NCBI GenBank assembly: GCA_030602265.1
Contig: JAUWAB010000017.1
Span: 1-63,025 of the forward strand
From: Prolixibacteraceae bacterium
GTDB taxonomy: Bacteria > Bacteroidota > Bacteroidia > Bacteroidales > Prolixibacteraceae
DNA: 63,025 bases
Direction: 5' to 3'
The translations under genes were made by a program, and so were the position numbers. Shown piece after piece: positions 33,908-44,400 of this stretch. Each line of letters begins with the position of its first letter. Positions within the stretch are counted from its first letter, which is position 1. A model generated the notes under the pieces. That model was not told the DNA's origin, did no database searches, and saw only the letters and a list, made by a program, of their open reading frames with translations.

Positions 33908-35479
33908 TCACACGATAATCTGTTCCTGATCCGGATCCCAGAATACCTGCTTTTTGTGCAGGTAGGACAGCGTACCCATGTGTGCGGTCATAGCCTCTTC
34001 GAAGCCCTGGTCGATATCACAGGAAGGCTGAATGCCATTCCTGATACCATCGATCCATTCCTTCATGTGCAGGTGGGTGGTATCTACCCGGCGCCCGCCA
34101 CGGTAGGTATACAGCAGCCCCCTGCCGGCAAAATATCGTTCAGTGGCCGAGGTAATGGTATCAGCACCTTTGCCCGGCACATAACTGTAAATCGGCATAT
34201 CCGGCTTAATAATCCCGGACTTTATCTTTTCGGCATAACGGGTCGACCTCGGATCGGCATAGATGGTCAGGGTATTGCCCATCTCCATATAGGCGTCGTG
34301 CCCCATAACCTTTTTGCCACGGTTCATCTGGCTCGCAAGCGTAGCAGAATAGAGCATGGAGAGGTTTTTCTGCGGAAACTCAAAAACGGTGTGCAGCACA
34401 TCCGGAACGGTCCGGCCATCCTTGAAGAAGTATATGCCACCGGTGGAGACTGCCGAATGCGGGATACCCAGATCCATGATCTGATTGATGGCGTCGTATT
34501 CATGGGTGAGCAGGTCGCCGGAGAGTCCGGTACTGTAATCCCACCAGCAGCGCCACCTGAAAAACCGCTCCAGGCTGAAATCGTGCCAGGGAGCTGGTCC
34601 TATGAACTGCTCCCAGTCGATGGTTTGCGGACTGGCATCCGCATGAATGGGATAAACCCAGGCACCGTTGGGGTCGTTACGGTTGGTGGTTACCTCAATC
34701 AGGGTAACCGGTCCGAGCACATTCTTTTCAATAGCTTCCCGGGCTTTGAGGTAGGCGTCGGTCTGCCGTCCCTGGTGCCCTAACTGAAATATAATCCCCG
34801 ATTCCTTCACTGCTTTCCTTACCTCATAGGTCTCTTCGACCGTCCAGGTAAGCGGCTTTTCGCAGTAGACATGCTTCCCTGCCCTGGCAGCCTCAATCGT
34901 CATCGGGCCATGCCAGTGGTCGGGTGTGGCGATAACCACCGCATCCACTTCCGGCGAAGCAATCATTTCTTTGTAGTTTTGGTAACGCCTGACCGGCTCA
35001 CCGGTATTGCCTCCGGAGGGCTCCCTGAGGATATTCCCGGCGGACTCGGCGGCCATTTGGCCATAGGGATCAAAAATATCACATACGGCAGTTATCCGGA
35101 TGTTCAGGTCTTCCTGCTCCCGGAAATCCAGGTAGCGGGTGTCGGCACTGTTATTTTCCGCAGCCTTCCGCCAATCATCCACCTGATCGGGATGGGCAAA
35201 ACCGAGAGCCTTGGCGAGTTGTTTACCCCGGATACCGAAGCCGATCAGCCCGATCCGGATCTCCCTGCCTTCCGACCTGGGAGGAGGAACCGGTTCTCCC
35301 TGTGACATGTTCAGTTCACGGGCGATGGTGCTCTTCAAATAATGTTCATGTGTTTTCTTCCGGTAAAGGCCGTAGGCTACAGCCCCCAGTACCGGCACAG
35401 TTACCAGCCCCTTCAGTATATCGCGGCGGTTTATCTGGTTTCCCCCTCCCGGGGGGGTCTGCTTATCTTTTTCCTGCAT
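33908..35479 (-). CDS. Exported Gfo/Idh/MocA-family oxidoreductase
   Basis: 523 residues. The N-terminus NRRDILKGLVTVPVLGAVAYG has a twin-arginine pattern, suggesting folded export by Tat with NAD(P) bound. The Rossmann motif IGLIGFGIRGKQLAKALG and the family signature CEKPLT (YCEKPLTWTVEETYEVRKA) follow. The C-terminal GFO_IDH_MocA region includes HLHMKEWIDGIRNG. These enzymes oxidise or rearrange sugars and cyclitols; the large exported forms are abundant in Bacteroidota glycan users. The DoxX-family gene ends 26 nt upstream on the same strand. The substrate is not predictable. Confidence 0.9.
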   Translation of the reverse strand: MQEKDKQTPPGGGNQINRRDILKGLVTVPVLGAVAYGLYRKKTHEHYLKSTIARELNMSQGEPVPPPRSEGREIRIGLIGFGIRGKQLAKALGFAHPDQVDDWRKAAENNSADTRYLDFREQEDLNIRITAVCDIFDPYGQMAAESAGNILREPSGGNTGEPVRRYQNYKEMIASPEVDAVVIATPDHWHGPMTIEAARAGKHVYCEKPLTWTVEETYEVRKAVKESGIIFQLGHQGRQTDAYLKAREAIEKNVLGPVTLIEVTTNRNDPNGAWVYPIHADASPQTIDWEQFIGPAPWHDFSLERFFRWRCWWDYSTGLSGDLLTHEYDAINQIMDLGIPHSAVSTGGIYFFKDGRTVPDVLHTVFEFPQKNLSMLYSATLASQMNRGKKVMGHDAYMEMGNTLTIYADPRSTRYAEKIKSGIIKPDMPIYSYVPGKGADTITSATERYFAGRGLLYTYRGGRRVDTTHLHMKEWIDGIRNGIQPSCDIDQGFEEAMTAHMGTLSYLHKKQVFWDPDQEQIIV

Positions 35480-35505
35480 GGTATTTCCTGTTTTATGGTT
35501 CCTGA

Positions 35506-35988
35506 TTATTTATTCCTGAATAGGAGCCTGTCAAGCCCGATAGCCCTTCCGGTGGGAAACAAAGACAATACCCCCAGCGCTATAAACTCAATCACCACCT
35601 TGTCGACAATGAAATAACTGCCCTCACTCGGCAGGGCATAATTCAGCCCGGGAAAAGGAGGATGGGACAGGTAATAGAAAGCCAGCAGCAACATGCCGGA
35701 ATAAATGGAGAGACGCGTAAAAATACCCAGGACCAGACCAAGGCCAATCAGCACCAGGCCCCATTCGTTCATATGGTCCACTGCCTTCAGGACAGTCGGG
35801 TTGGAGGCCATGGCATGAAACAGCGGCGCCATAATCCCCTTGGAATCCATCAGGTATCCAAACGGCGACCAGGCAGGGTTAAAAACCTTGACCAGTCCTT
35901 CGTACAAAAAATGCCAGCCTATGGCGACCCGTAAAATGACCAGCCATGTCATCTGTCTGGTTCCCAGGTTACTCTTCGGATTTGTCAT
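35506..35988 (-). CDS. DoxX-family membrane protein
   Basis: 160 residues from the ATG at 35988 (MTNPKSNLG); an in-frame ATG at 36015 would add nine residues. Four membrane helices are visible (TWLVILRVAIGWHFLYEGLV; EWGLVLIGLGLVLGIFTRLS; YSGMLLLAFYYLS; VVIEFIALGVLSLFP), the DoxX layout. DoxX-type proteins are linked to quinone or thiol redox chemistry in the membrane. Pairing with an exported oxidoreductase suggests it accepts or supplies electrons for that enzyme; this is inferred from the two-gene operon only. Confidence 0.85.
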   Translation of the reverse strand: MTNPKSNLGTRQMTWLVILRVAIGWHFLYEGLVKVFNPAWSPFGYLMDSKGIMAPLFHAMASNPTVLKAVDHMNEWGLVLIGLGLVLGIFTRLSIYSGMLLLAFYYLSHPPFPGLNYALPSEGSYFIVDKVVIEFIALGVLSLFPTGRAIGLDRLLFRNK

Positions 35989-36072
35989 CAGATAATAAAT
36001 AGTTAAACAATACAAATAATTATATCGCTTTCCCTAAAAAAAACGAATCCCAAAAATAAATAACCTGAAAAC

Positions 36073-36099
36073 AAAATACAATCTTTTTTATTGTATTTT
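36073..36099 (-). terminator. AT-rich hairpin after the ser operon
   Basis: A perfect 10-bp repeat AAAATACAAT / ATTGTATTTT with a 7-nt loop, followed on the minus strand by only a short T run (GTTTT). It sits 34 nt after the DUF1015 stop; probably a weak terminator. Confidence 0.45.
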
Positions 36100-36132
36100 T
36101 TACAATAAAACAGTTAATAAAATTTAAATGCC

Positions 36133-37389
36133 TTATATGCTGTGAATTACCAGCCCGGAACGCAGCTTAGGTTCGAACCAGGTGGTTTTCGGGGGCATGA
36201 TATTCCCCGAATCGGCAATATGAATCAGCTGTTCCATGGAGACCGGATAAAGGGCAAAGGCCACTTTCATTTCCCCTGAATCGACACGGCGTTTCAGCTC
36301 GCCCAGCCCCCTGATACCACCCACAAAATCGATGCGCTGTGAAGTACGCAGGTCTTCGATTCCCAGTAATGGTTTCAGTATATGTTCCGAAAGAATGGTC
36401 ACATCCAGTACGCCGATAGGGTCATCATCATTGAAAGTACCCTCTTTGGCGGTCAGTTTATACCACTTACCCGACAGATACATGGAAAATTCGTGGAGCC
36501 GGGATGGTTTCCATATGGGATCACCAACCAGTTCTATCTCAAAGCTTTGTCCCAGGGCCTTCAGGAAAAGGTCTTCATCCATCCCGTTCAGGTCTTTGAC
36601 CAGGCGGTTGTAGTCGATGATCTGGAGCTGATTATCGGGAAAATGCACAGCCATAAAGAAGTTATACTCTTCGTCGCCGGTATGGTTCGGATTCAGGGCC
36701 CGTTTCTCTGCGCCGATCCGGGCTGCTGCGGCAGTGCGGTGATGCCCGTCGGCCACATAGGTAAAGGGTACCTTCTCCCTGAACAGTGACTCAATCCGGA
36801 GATTGGTCCCGGCATCGTAAACCGGCCAGAAATGATGCCCGAAGCCATCTTCCGCCACGAAATCATATTCCGGGGCTTCGTTCTCCACGATATTTCTGAC
36901 GATTTCATCGATTTCGGGTACGGCTTTGTAGGAGAAAAACACCGGTTCGATGTTGGCATTCAGGTACCGGGTCAGCACCATCCGGTCCTCCTCCTTATCG
37001 GGCCGCGTAAGTTCATGCTTACGGATGATGCCGTTTTCATAATCCGCGGTGGCAGCGCAGCCCACCAGTCCGTACTGGGTACGTCCGTTCATGGTCTGGG
37101 CATAAATGTAATACCGCGCCTCCGGGTCTTCCTTCAGCCAACCTTTTTCCCTGAACAGCCTGAAATTTTCTACCGCCTTGCCATATACCTCATCGCCATG
37201 GATATCGGTTCCGGGTGGGCATTCGATTTCAGCCCGGGTAATACGGAGCAGGGAGCATTCCTTTCCATCTGCCATTTGTGCAGCCTCAGTGCTGTTCATC
37301 ACATCATAGGGCAGACAGGCCAGCTCCTCAACGATCTCCCTCGGAGGCCTAAGCCCCTTAAATGGTTTAACTATTGCCATGTAATTCAA
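36133..37389 (-). CDS. DUF1015 family protein
   Basis: 418 residues, standard for DUF1015. It begins MAIVKPFKGLRPP after a short MNY extension and contains CLPYDVMN, the conserved YVADGHHRTAAA motif with its His pair, and near the end PPKTTWFEPKLRSGLVIH. The DGHHR motif is ParB/Srx-like, hinting at nucleotide binding or hydrolysis. The gene is the third of serC-serA-DUF1015, an arrangement seen in many Bacteroidota; a role linked to serine or phosphoserine metabolism (serine-kinase-like activity is known in related folds) is inferred from that. Confidence 0.9.
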   Translation of the reverse strand: MNYMAIVKPFKGLRPPREIVEELACLPYDVMNSTEAAQMADGKECSLLRITRAEIECPPGTDIHGDEVYGKAVENFRLFREKGWLKEDPEARYYIYAQTMNGRTQYGLVGCAATADYENGIIRKHELTRPDKEEDRMVLTRYLNANIEPVFFSYKAVPEIDEIVRNIVENEAPEYDFVAEDGFGHHFWPVYDAGTNLRIESLFREKVPFTYVADGHHRTAAAARIGAEKRALNPNHTGDEEYNFFMAVHFPDNQLQIIDYNRLVKDLNGMDEDLFLKALGQSFEIELVGDPIWKPSRLHEFSMYLSGKWYKLTAKEGTFNDDDPIGVLDVTILSEHILKPLLGIEDLRTSQRIDFVGGIRGLGELKRRVDSGEMKVAFALYPVSMEQLIHIADSGNIMPPKTTWFEPKLRSGLVIHSI

Positions 37390-37404
37390 TTATCATGTTT
37401 ACAA

Positions 37405-38322
37405 TTACTTATTGACCTGACAGGTCGTATCTCCTGTCAGGAAAAAATCTACGATCTGTTCCGCTGCCGCCACACCAGCATTGGTATTGGCCTCGGCAGT
37501 CTGGGCACCCAGTTTTTTGGGCGTGGCATAATACCTGCCGGCAAATTTTTCCCTGAAGATCTCCTTGTTGTCGGGTTCAATATCGGTCAGGTATTTCACA
37601 TCGGGCCTTTCCTCCATAAAACGGACCAGGTCCGCCTCGTTCACCACTTCCTTGCGTGCGGTATTGATGATCAGGGCACCTTTCCGGAGTTCCTTCAGTA
37701 CCGGGTAGCTTACCGACCGGATATGTTCACCTTTGGCGGGAACATGTATGGACACCACGTCGCTTTTACTGTACAGGTCTTCCAGAGAATGGGTAACCTT
37801 CAGGCCGATGGCCGCGGCCGCTTCCCTGGAAAAGCGGGTGTACACCACGACCTTCATCCCCAGTGCCCTGGCGATGCGGAAAACATTCCGGGCAACATAA
37901 CCGAACCCATGCAGCCCTAAGGTGCGGCCCCGCAATTCACGACCGGCCTTTCCGGAATAGAATTCACGGATACCATAAATGGCCAATCCAATGGCTAACT
38001 CTGCCACCGCGTTGGCATTCTGGCCCGGCGTGTTCATCACCACCACCCCCTTGTCGCGGGCATAGGTGCAGTCCACATTATCGTATCCGGCACCGGCCCT
38101 CACTACAATCTTCAGGTTGACGGCCGCATCCAGCACTTCAGCATCCACAATATCGCTTCGGACAATCATTGCATCGGCCTGCCCGACAGTTGAAAGCAAT
38201 TCCTGCTTCGACTTATAACCTTCCAAAAGCAATGCCTCATGTCCGCCCTTGCGGATAACTTTCAGTATCTTCTCCCTTGCTTCCTCAGCAAAAGGTTTAT
38301 CTGTTGCTATCAGTATCTTCAT
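37405..38322 (-). CDS. serA: D-3-phosphoglycerate dehydrogenase
   Basis: First step of serine synthesis: 3-phosphoglycerate to 3-phosphohydroxypyruvate with NAD. I use the ATG at 38322 (MKILIATDKPF, 305 residues), preceded by an A/G-rich site, rather than the upstream frame extension. It has the D-isomer-specific 2-hydroxyacid dehydrogenase fold with Rossmann motif GLHGFGYVARNVFRIA, the Arg/Glu region INTARKEVVNEADLV, and a terminal LGAQTAEANTNAG motif. It lacks the C-terminal ACT domain, so it is probably not allosterically inhibited by serine. serC lies upstream in the same operon. Confidence 0.93.
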   Translation of the reverse strand: MKILIATDKPFAEEAREKILKVIRKGGHEALLLEGYKSKQELLSTVGQADAMIVRSDIVDAEVLDAAVNLKIVVRAGAGYDNVDCTYARDKGVVVMNTPGQNANAVAELAIGLAIYGIREFYSGKAGRELRGRTLGLHGFGYVARNVFRIARALGMKVVVYTRFSREAAAAIGLKVTHSLEDLYSKSDVVSIHVPAKGEHIRSVSYPVLKELRKGALIINTARKEVVNEADLVRFMEERPDVKYLTDIEPDNKEIFREKFAGRYYATPKKLGAQTAEANTNAGVAAAEQIVDFFLTGDTTCQVNK

Positions 38323-38434
38323 CTTTCCCTTTCTTTGATAAATAAAAAACTGTTCCTGCACAGTCAAGGACCTATTAAAAGGAGGTAAATCCAATCATCC
38401 GCATGCTTGTCCGGCAGGAACAGAAATGTTTTCT

Positions 38435-39508
38435 CTAATTCTGCTGCTCAAATTCCTTCATCACATCCACGAGGGCCTGAACGCTTTCCAGCGGCATGGC
38501 GTTGTAGATGGAAGCCCTGAATCCGCCCACGGAACGGTGGCCTTTCAGTCCGACCATACCCCTGGACGAGGCAAAATCACCAAAAGCCTTTTCCATTTCG
38601 GCAAATTCGGGTGCCATAACAAAAGTAACGTTCATCACCGAGCGGTCGGCCGGATCTGGAACTGTCGACCTGAACATTTTGTTACGGTCGATTTCGGCAT
38701 AAAGCAGATCAGCCTTTTGCCGGTTTACCTTCTGAATGACTTCCACTCCTCCGAGTTCCTTCAGCCAGAGAAGGGTCTGCAGGCATCCGAACACCGGAAC
38801 AGTCCCGGGGGTATTGAACATGGAATCGTTCTGGATGTGGATGCGGTAATCCAGCATCGTGGGGATCGGCCGGGTTACCTTGCCCAGGGCAGCATCCTTT
38901 ACAATCACCAGTGTGGCACCCGAGGGTCCCAGGTTTTTCTGGGCACCAGCGTAAATCAGGTCATACTTCGACACGTCGACCGGACGGCTGAAAATATCCG
39001 AAGACATGTCACAGATCATGGGGACAGCCACCTCCGGGTCTTCATGGATTTCCGTACCAAAAATGGTATTGTTGGAGGTGTAGTGGAAATAATCCACATC
39101 ATCCGGAACAACATAACCTTTCGGGATGTAATTGAAATTCATGTCTTTGGAAGAAGCTACCTCAAGCACTTCACCAACATAGGTTTTGGCCTCTTTGAGG
39201 GCTTTGGAGGCCCAGGTCCCCGTATTCAGGTAGGCAGCCTTCTTTTCCAGGAAGTTCATCGGTGCCATCAGAAACTGAAGGCTTGCCCCACCCTGCAGGA
39301 AAAGTACGGAATAACCTTCGGGCACATTAAGCAGCTCCTTTACCAGTTGCCTGGCCTGCTCCATGACTGCCACAAACTCCTTGCTGCGGTGCGAAACTTC
39401 CATGACAGACAAACCTGTTCCGGCAAAATTCATGACCGCTTCAGCCGTTTTTTCCTTCGTAAATTCCGGAAGAATGGAAGGTCCGGCAGAAAAATTGTGT
39501 TTTTTCAT
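38435..39508 (-). CDS. serC: Phosphoserine aminotransferase
   Basis: Second step of serine synthesis: transamination of 3-phosphohydroxypyruvate with glutamate; it can also serve pyridoxal phosphate synthesis. The ATG at 39508 gives [16 protein letters not shown], 357 residues, the family length. Signature parts are [10 protein letters not shown], the PLP lysine in [12 protein letters not shown], and the C-terminal [17 protein letters not shown]. It is the first gene of serC-serA-DUF1015. Long open frames on the opposite strand across this gene are compositional shadows. Confidence 0.95.
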   Translation of the reverse strand: MKKHNFSAGPSILPEFTKEKTAEAVMNFAGTGLSVMEVSHRSKEFVAVMEQARQLVKELLNVPEGYSVLFLQGGASLQFLMAPMNFLEKKAAYLNTGTWASKALKEAKTYVGEVLEVASSKDMNFNYIPKGYVVPDDVDYFHYTSNNTIFGTEIHEDPEVAVPMICDMSSDIFSRPVDVSKYDLIYAGAQKNLGPSGATLVIVKDAALGKVTRPIPTMLDYRIHIQNDSMFNTPGTVPVFGCLQTLLWLKELGGVEVIQKVNRQKADLLYAEIDRNKMFRSTVPDPADRSVMNVTFVMAPEFAEMEKAFGDFASSRGMVGLKGHRSVGGFRASIYNAMPLESVQALVDVMKEFEQQN

Positions 39509-39708
39509 AATCAGTAATTTATTTGTTATAGACTCTATTTCGTTGGCTGGCATTCATCAAAGAAAGGGAAAAGAAAATGCCCTGCCGATGAGAAATATCA
39601 ATCTCTGCATGAATTCAACACTTTTCGGGATGATTTTTATCACCTTCCCGATATGACAAATATCAGAAAAAATTAAACCCGATCGGGCAGAAACCGGATA
39701 AGCCCAAT

Positions 39709-39756
39709 AAAAAAAGCCACGAATGCACGAATAAATAATATTGGCGCATTCGTGGC
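39709..39756 (-). terminator. Terminator of gcvT
   Basis: A perfect 11-bp stem GCCACGAATGC / GCATTCGTGGC (39716-39726 with 39746-39756), with a run of seven T on the minus strand. Confidence 0.8.
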
Positions 39757-39788
39757 CTTTCAGCCGTTATAACGGGGCTATACTTACC

Positions 39789-40871
39789 TCAGATAAATGG
39801 TGTCTTTACGATTTCGGCAGGTACTTTTTTATCGCGGATACCCACATATATGGTGTTGCCAAAAGCAGCATATTCCTTGGACACATATCCCATTCCAATA
39901 CCATATCCCAGCAGCGGCGACATGGTTCCGGAAGTGACCTGTCCGATCTGTGTTCCTTCGGCATTGAAAAGCGGATAGCCCTGACGGGGAATAGCCCTGT
40001 CCTTCATGATGAAGCCACGCAGTCTGCGGGTAACCCCCTCCTTTTGCTGCATAGCCAGGAAATCGCGGTCGATAAATTTCCGGTCTCCGTTGAACTTGGT
40101 AATCCAACCCAATCCGGCCTCCATCGGTGAAGTGGTATCGTCAATATCATTGCCATACAGGCAATAGCCCATTTCGAGCCGCAAGGTGTCCCGCGCGCCC
40201 AGGCCAATTGGCTTGATACCATATTCCTCACCTGCTTCAAAAACCGCCTTCCAGATGGTCTCAGCGTCTTCGTTGTACATATAAAGTTCAAAACCTCCCG
40301 CACCAGTATAGCCGGTATTGGAGATAATCACCTCTTTCACGCCGGCAAATTCACCAACCGTAAAGGTGTAATATTTCATTTCCGACAGGTTCACCGGAGT
40401 AATTTTCTGCAGGATTTCGAGGGCCTTGGGGCCCTGTATGGCAAGTTGACTGATCCTGTCGGAAGAATTTTCAAGCTCAGCCCCCATGGAGTTGTGACTG
40501 CTGATCCATTCCCAGTCTTTTTCAATGTTGGCGGCATTCACCACCATCATATACTTCTCCTGGTCGAAACAATAAAGGATGTAATCATCGACGATACCTC
40601 CCCGTCCGTTCGGGAAACAGGAATACTGAGCCTGTCCGGGCATCAGCAGCGACGGGGCATTGGAACCCACTTTTCTCAGCAATTCAAGGGCATTCGGACC
40701 TTTTATCCAGAATTCTCCCATATGGGAGACATCAAATACGCCAGCGGCATTGCGAACAGTCATGTGTTCATCTTTAATCCCGCTGAATTCCACCGGCAAC
40801 TCATAGCCGGCAAATTCAACCATCTTCCCGCCAGCCGCTTTGTGCATTAAATTGAATGCTGTCTTCTTCAT
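39789..40871 (-). CDS. gcvT: Glycine cleavage system T protein (aminomethyltransferase)
   Basis: T protein of the glycine cleavage system: transfers the methylene group from the aminomethyl-lipoyl H protein to tetrahydrofolate, releasing ammonia. The ATG at 40871 ([20 protein letters not shown]) gives 360 residues. Visible motifs: [46 protein letters not shown] and the C-terminal [19 protein letters not shown]. The other gcv genes are not in the window. It may share one-carbon flux with the serine genes downstream, but a terminator separates the two units. Confidence 0.95.
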   Translation of the reverse strand: MKKTAFNLMHKAAGGKMVEFAGYELPVEFSGIKDEHMTVRNAAGVFDVSHMGEFWIKGPNALELLRKVGSNAPSLLMPGQAQYSCFPNGRGGIVDDYILYCFDQEKYMMVVNAANIEKDWEWISSHNSMGAELENSSDRISQLAIQGPKALEILQKITPVNLSEMKYYTFTVGEFAGVKEVIISNTGYTGAGGFELYMYNEDAETIWKAVFEAGEEYGIKPIGLGARDTLRLEMGYCLYGNDIDDTTSPMEAGLGWITKFNGDRKFIDRDFLAMQQKEGVTRRLRGFIMKDRAIPRQGYPLFNAEGTQIGQVTSGTMSPLLGYGIGMGYVSKEYAAFGNTIYVGIRDKKVPAEIVKTPFI

Positions 40872-41036
40872 AGCTAAAATTTTATGATTACAGGTTTCCT
40901 TTTTTCCTGAAATTTTCGCGCAAATTAAGGTTATTTCCTGATCAAAAGAGCTGAAAAAACTCACAAAAAACAATCATTCATTTTTTTAATCAGAATCAGG
41001 CACAAATTTACTAATTTTAATCCGCTAAAACATTTT

Positions 41037-41375
41037 ATGATGACCAGTATTACTGATCTTTCCTATCTGAAGGAAATCGCTTCCGGAGATGACGATTTTA
41101 TCAGTGAAGTAATTCAAACTTTTATCCATCAGGTTCCGAAATTCACCGGAAACATGCGTAAGTATTTGAAATCCGGTGAATATCTAAGATTGGCCAAAGA
41201 AGCACATACGGCCAAATCATCCGTCATCATTTTCGGAATGAACGGGCTGGCCATTAAGCTTAAGGAGCTTCAGCTATTAGCTGAAAATCAACACAAAACA
41301 GAAACTTACCCGGAATATATCGATGAGTTTGAACAACTCTGCAAACAGGCCATCAAAGAACTGAAAAGCCTCTGA
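41037..41375 (+). CDS. Histidine phosphotransfer (Hpt) domain protein
   Basis: 112 residues, essentially one Hpt four-helix bundle. The phosphorylatable residue is His57 in LAKEAHTAKSSVIIFGM, the classical AHxxKSS signature. Such proteins shuttle phosphate between hybrid kinases and response regulators. No kinase or regulator lies beside it. The orphan kinase at 20627 lacks a receiver domain, so it could not pass phosphate directly to this protein without an intermediate. Confidence 0.88.
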   Translation: MMTSITDLSYLKEIASGDDDFISEVIQTFIHQVPKFTGNMRKYLKSGEYLRLAKEAHTAKSSVIIFGMNGLAIKLKELQLLAENQHKTETYPEYIDEFEQLCKQAIKELKSL

Positions 41376-41498
41376 TCTGAAAAAGATTTTCTTTTTTATG
41401 GTTAATAAATAACTCTCCCTAATCATTGTATTTTATCGGATTTAATAGTATCTTGCCTTTATATACGCTGTTTTTACACCCACTTTAAAACCATTATT

Positions 41499-44400
41499 AT
41501 GAACAGTATGAAGACAAGAACTAACCTTCTATGTGCCCCCCGTGCACCATTTTTATCGTCACCCATCCCGGTATCCGGGAATAATAAACCTGCACTTTCC
41601 ACAGGAAATTCCCTGATCTGTCTGGTACTCTTCCTGGCCATGTGGTTGGCAGGTTTTACTGCCTACGCGCAAAACTCACCTAATGAAGCACTATGGAGTG
41701 AGGATGGCTATTCCCTGAAAAAAGTGGTAAGCAACACCTCAATACAAAGCGGGGTGAACTTCAGCTATACCATTATATTTTCTGCGCCTGCCGGAGTGCC
41801 TTCCATTTCGATTCAGGATCTGGTCCCCTCAACCCTTCAGGTGGTGAGCGTCACTGCTGCAGGGCCGGTGTGTGGCGTCAATCCTGTTACCAATATCAGC
41901 GGAAACCTGGTTACCTACAACCTCTCCTCCCTGCCAGCCAACTGCGCCCCATCAGGATCCTTCACAATCGTGGTAAAATTTCCTGAGGGGACGACCTGTA
42001 ACGGTGAAACGGCCAGGAACCGGGCTGAAATTCTGGTTGGCGACAAGTGGATGCCGACACCTTTCGTAAGCACAACGGCCATAGCCGTCAATCCCTGGAA
42101 AGTAACCAAGTCGATTATTGCCGGTGCTGTGATCAACCCTCAGGGAGGCAACTGCCAGTATATGATCGCCCCGGGCGATACGGTCACCTACCGCCTGGTG
42201 GTTACCAAAGACAATCCGTATTATGGCAATAACCTGGGGCAGCAGAACATGACCAATGCCGTAGTTACCGATGTACTTCCAGCCGGTGCGGTGTATGTCC
42301 CCGGATCCAATCCCTGCGTAACCCATCCCGGCGGTACGGGGGGTACCATCACCTGGAACGTAAACTGCCCGACGCAGCTGCTCGATGCCGCCGTGCCATG
42401 GGCTTACTACTGGACCGACATCAAGGTCTATTATCCATCCGGATCTTTCCCCGTATCCACGCAGATACTGAACCAGGCCACCCTGACAGGGACCAGTTGT
42501 TTACAGCAGTATACGCACACGAGCAACCAGACCTGCATAACGGTTATGCAGCCGGTCCAGAGCGGCACCTTCAGCAAATCGATATCCCTGGCCAACCGGG
42601 TACCCGGATGTGCGGGCATCTATTTCATCAATTTCTGTAACAACGGAAATACGGCACTTTCGGCTTTCAACATCAACGATGCCATTCCTTCGGGGGTGAC
42701 TGTCAACCAGATTACCATCTGGGGCGCCAATGCCACCACCACCGTAAACCTCAACATCAATAATTCGCCCTACGCCAGTAACCTTACCAATTATTACAAC
42801 TCCGGAAACATAAGCACTGCCGTCAACAACCTGCAGATGCAGATGACCGGTTCATTGCCTCCGGGCGGTTGTATATACATACAGGTACACTTTACGGTAA
42901 ACCCGAACCCGACCGGTACGGTAGTCACCAACTGCGCCAGTGTTGATCCGCTTGGGAACAGCCTCAGTCTCAATCCGGCCTGTGTATCCTTTACCGTGGA
43001 AGCCGGAACGCCAAAACCCTGTGTGATCAAGGATGTTTGCTCACCCCAGCAGAGCTATAATCCCGGAGATATCGTCCGGTTCAGGCTCCGGGTGCAGAAT
43101 ATCGGCAGCGCAGACATCAGCGGCTCATCCATTCAGGATTTGCTGCACAGCAACTTCACCTATGTGGGTAATGAGAGCTACTATGTTGCCAACACCTGGA
43201 ACGTATCGTGCGGCAGCGGAAACAGTATTCCATCGGGAACAACCGCGTGGACAGGCGTAAATCCTTCGCACAGCGGGAATAACCTCTCGTGGACACTGCC
43301 CGATATTCCCTCCCAGTGCCAGCTGTTCTACTCCACTTACTGCGGATATTACGGCACCTGGGGCATACCTTATTATTACATCGAATTCGATGCACAGGTC
43401 GACAGCTTTGCCCTGCCCGGCGTAACCCCCAACCATTTCCAGGTCTCCGGAGGCAACCTGCCGGCATCGGTAACATCCAATACGGTCAATATTTTGGTGG
43501 TCGCCTCCTTCGGACAGGAGGTCCACAAGCTGATCAGCACCGATGCAGGGGCCAACTTTGCCGCTTCAGGCACTGCTGCTCCCGGAAGTACCGCCCGGTT
43601 CAGGCTAAATTACAAGAACACTTCGAATGTCCCGGTTTCTTCCATTCAGATGATCGACCTGCTTGGCAGGGATGCAGGATCAAACGATTGGCTGATATTT
43701 AACCGGAGCGTTCCAAGGGGCAGCCAGTTCGATATTAGCTATACCGGAAACCATTCCACCAGTCTGGCTCCGACCGGTACCCCACCTACACCCCAGTTAT
43801 CGTGGGCAACCGGACAAAATATCTGCCTCCCGCCCTATGTGACTGGCGGCGGATGTACCACCATCACCTGGGGAGCGGTGCCCGACCGGAATATCCGGGC
43901 TGAATACGGAACCCTTTTCAGTCTGGGTCCCAACGTAAACCTGCTGGAAGATTTTGATGTGGGCATACCTAATTCGGTACTGAACGGACAACAGGTTTGC
44001 AACGATTTTGCAGCAATTGCCACGGCCAATTTCCTCCTCAACGGAAATCCGCAGGCAGTGGCCCTCACACCTGTCGCTTCGCCCGTCGTTTGTCTTACTG
44101 TTGACACCACGCTGGTTTCCGTTTCGTGCTGCGACAGCATTAAAATTGAGCGGGTCCCCGGAGGCGATGGAGTAATTGGTTGCTGTGCAAAAATCACGGC
44201 TACCTGCGAAGTCGATTCAGTAAAGGTATTTGTTTCCAATGGTACCATCACTTCTATTAATTCCACCTGCGGACAGGTGCCTTCAGGGTATGCCGGACAG
44301 ACCAGTTTCAGCTGGGCCGCCGGAGGCTGTATCCCGGCCGTTACCGTTTGTGTGGATCCGGCGCAGTCAGGCCCGGTTTATATATCCTTCCAGCTCTACA

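Noticed and set aside
38426-39517. 363-codon frame opposite serC, and similar long frames opposite DUF1015/serA and argS
   Set aside because: They mirror highly conserved genes on the other strand and arise from codon composition; the translations show no recognisable protein features.
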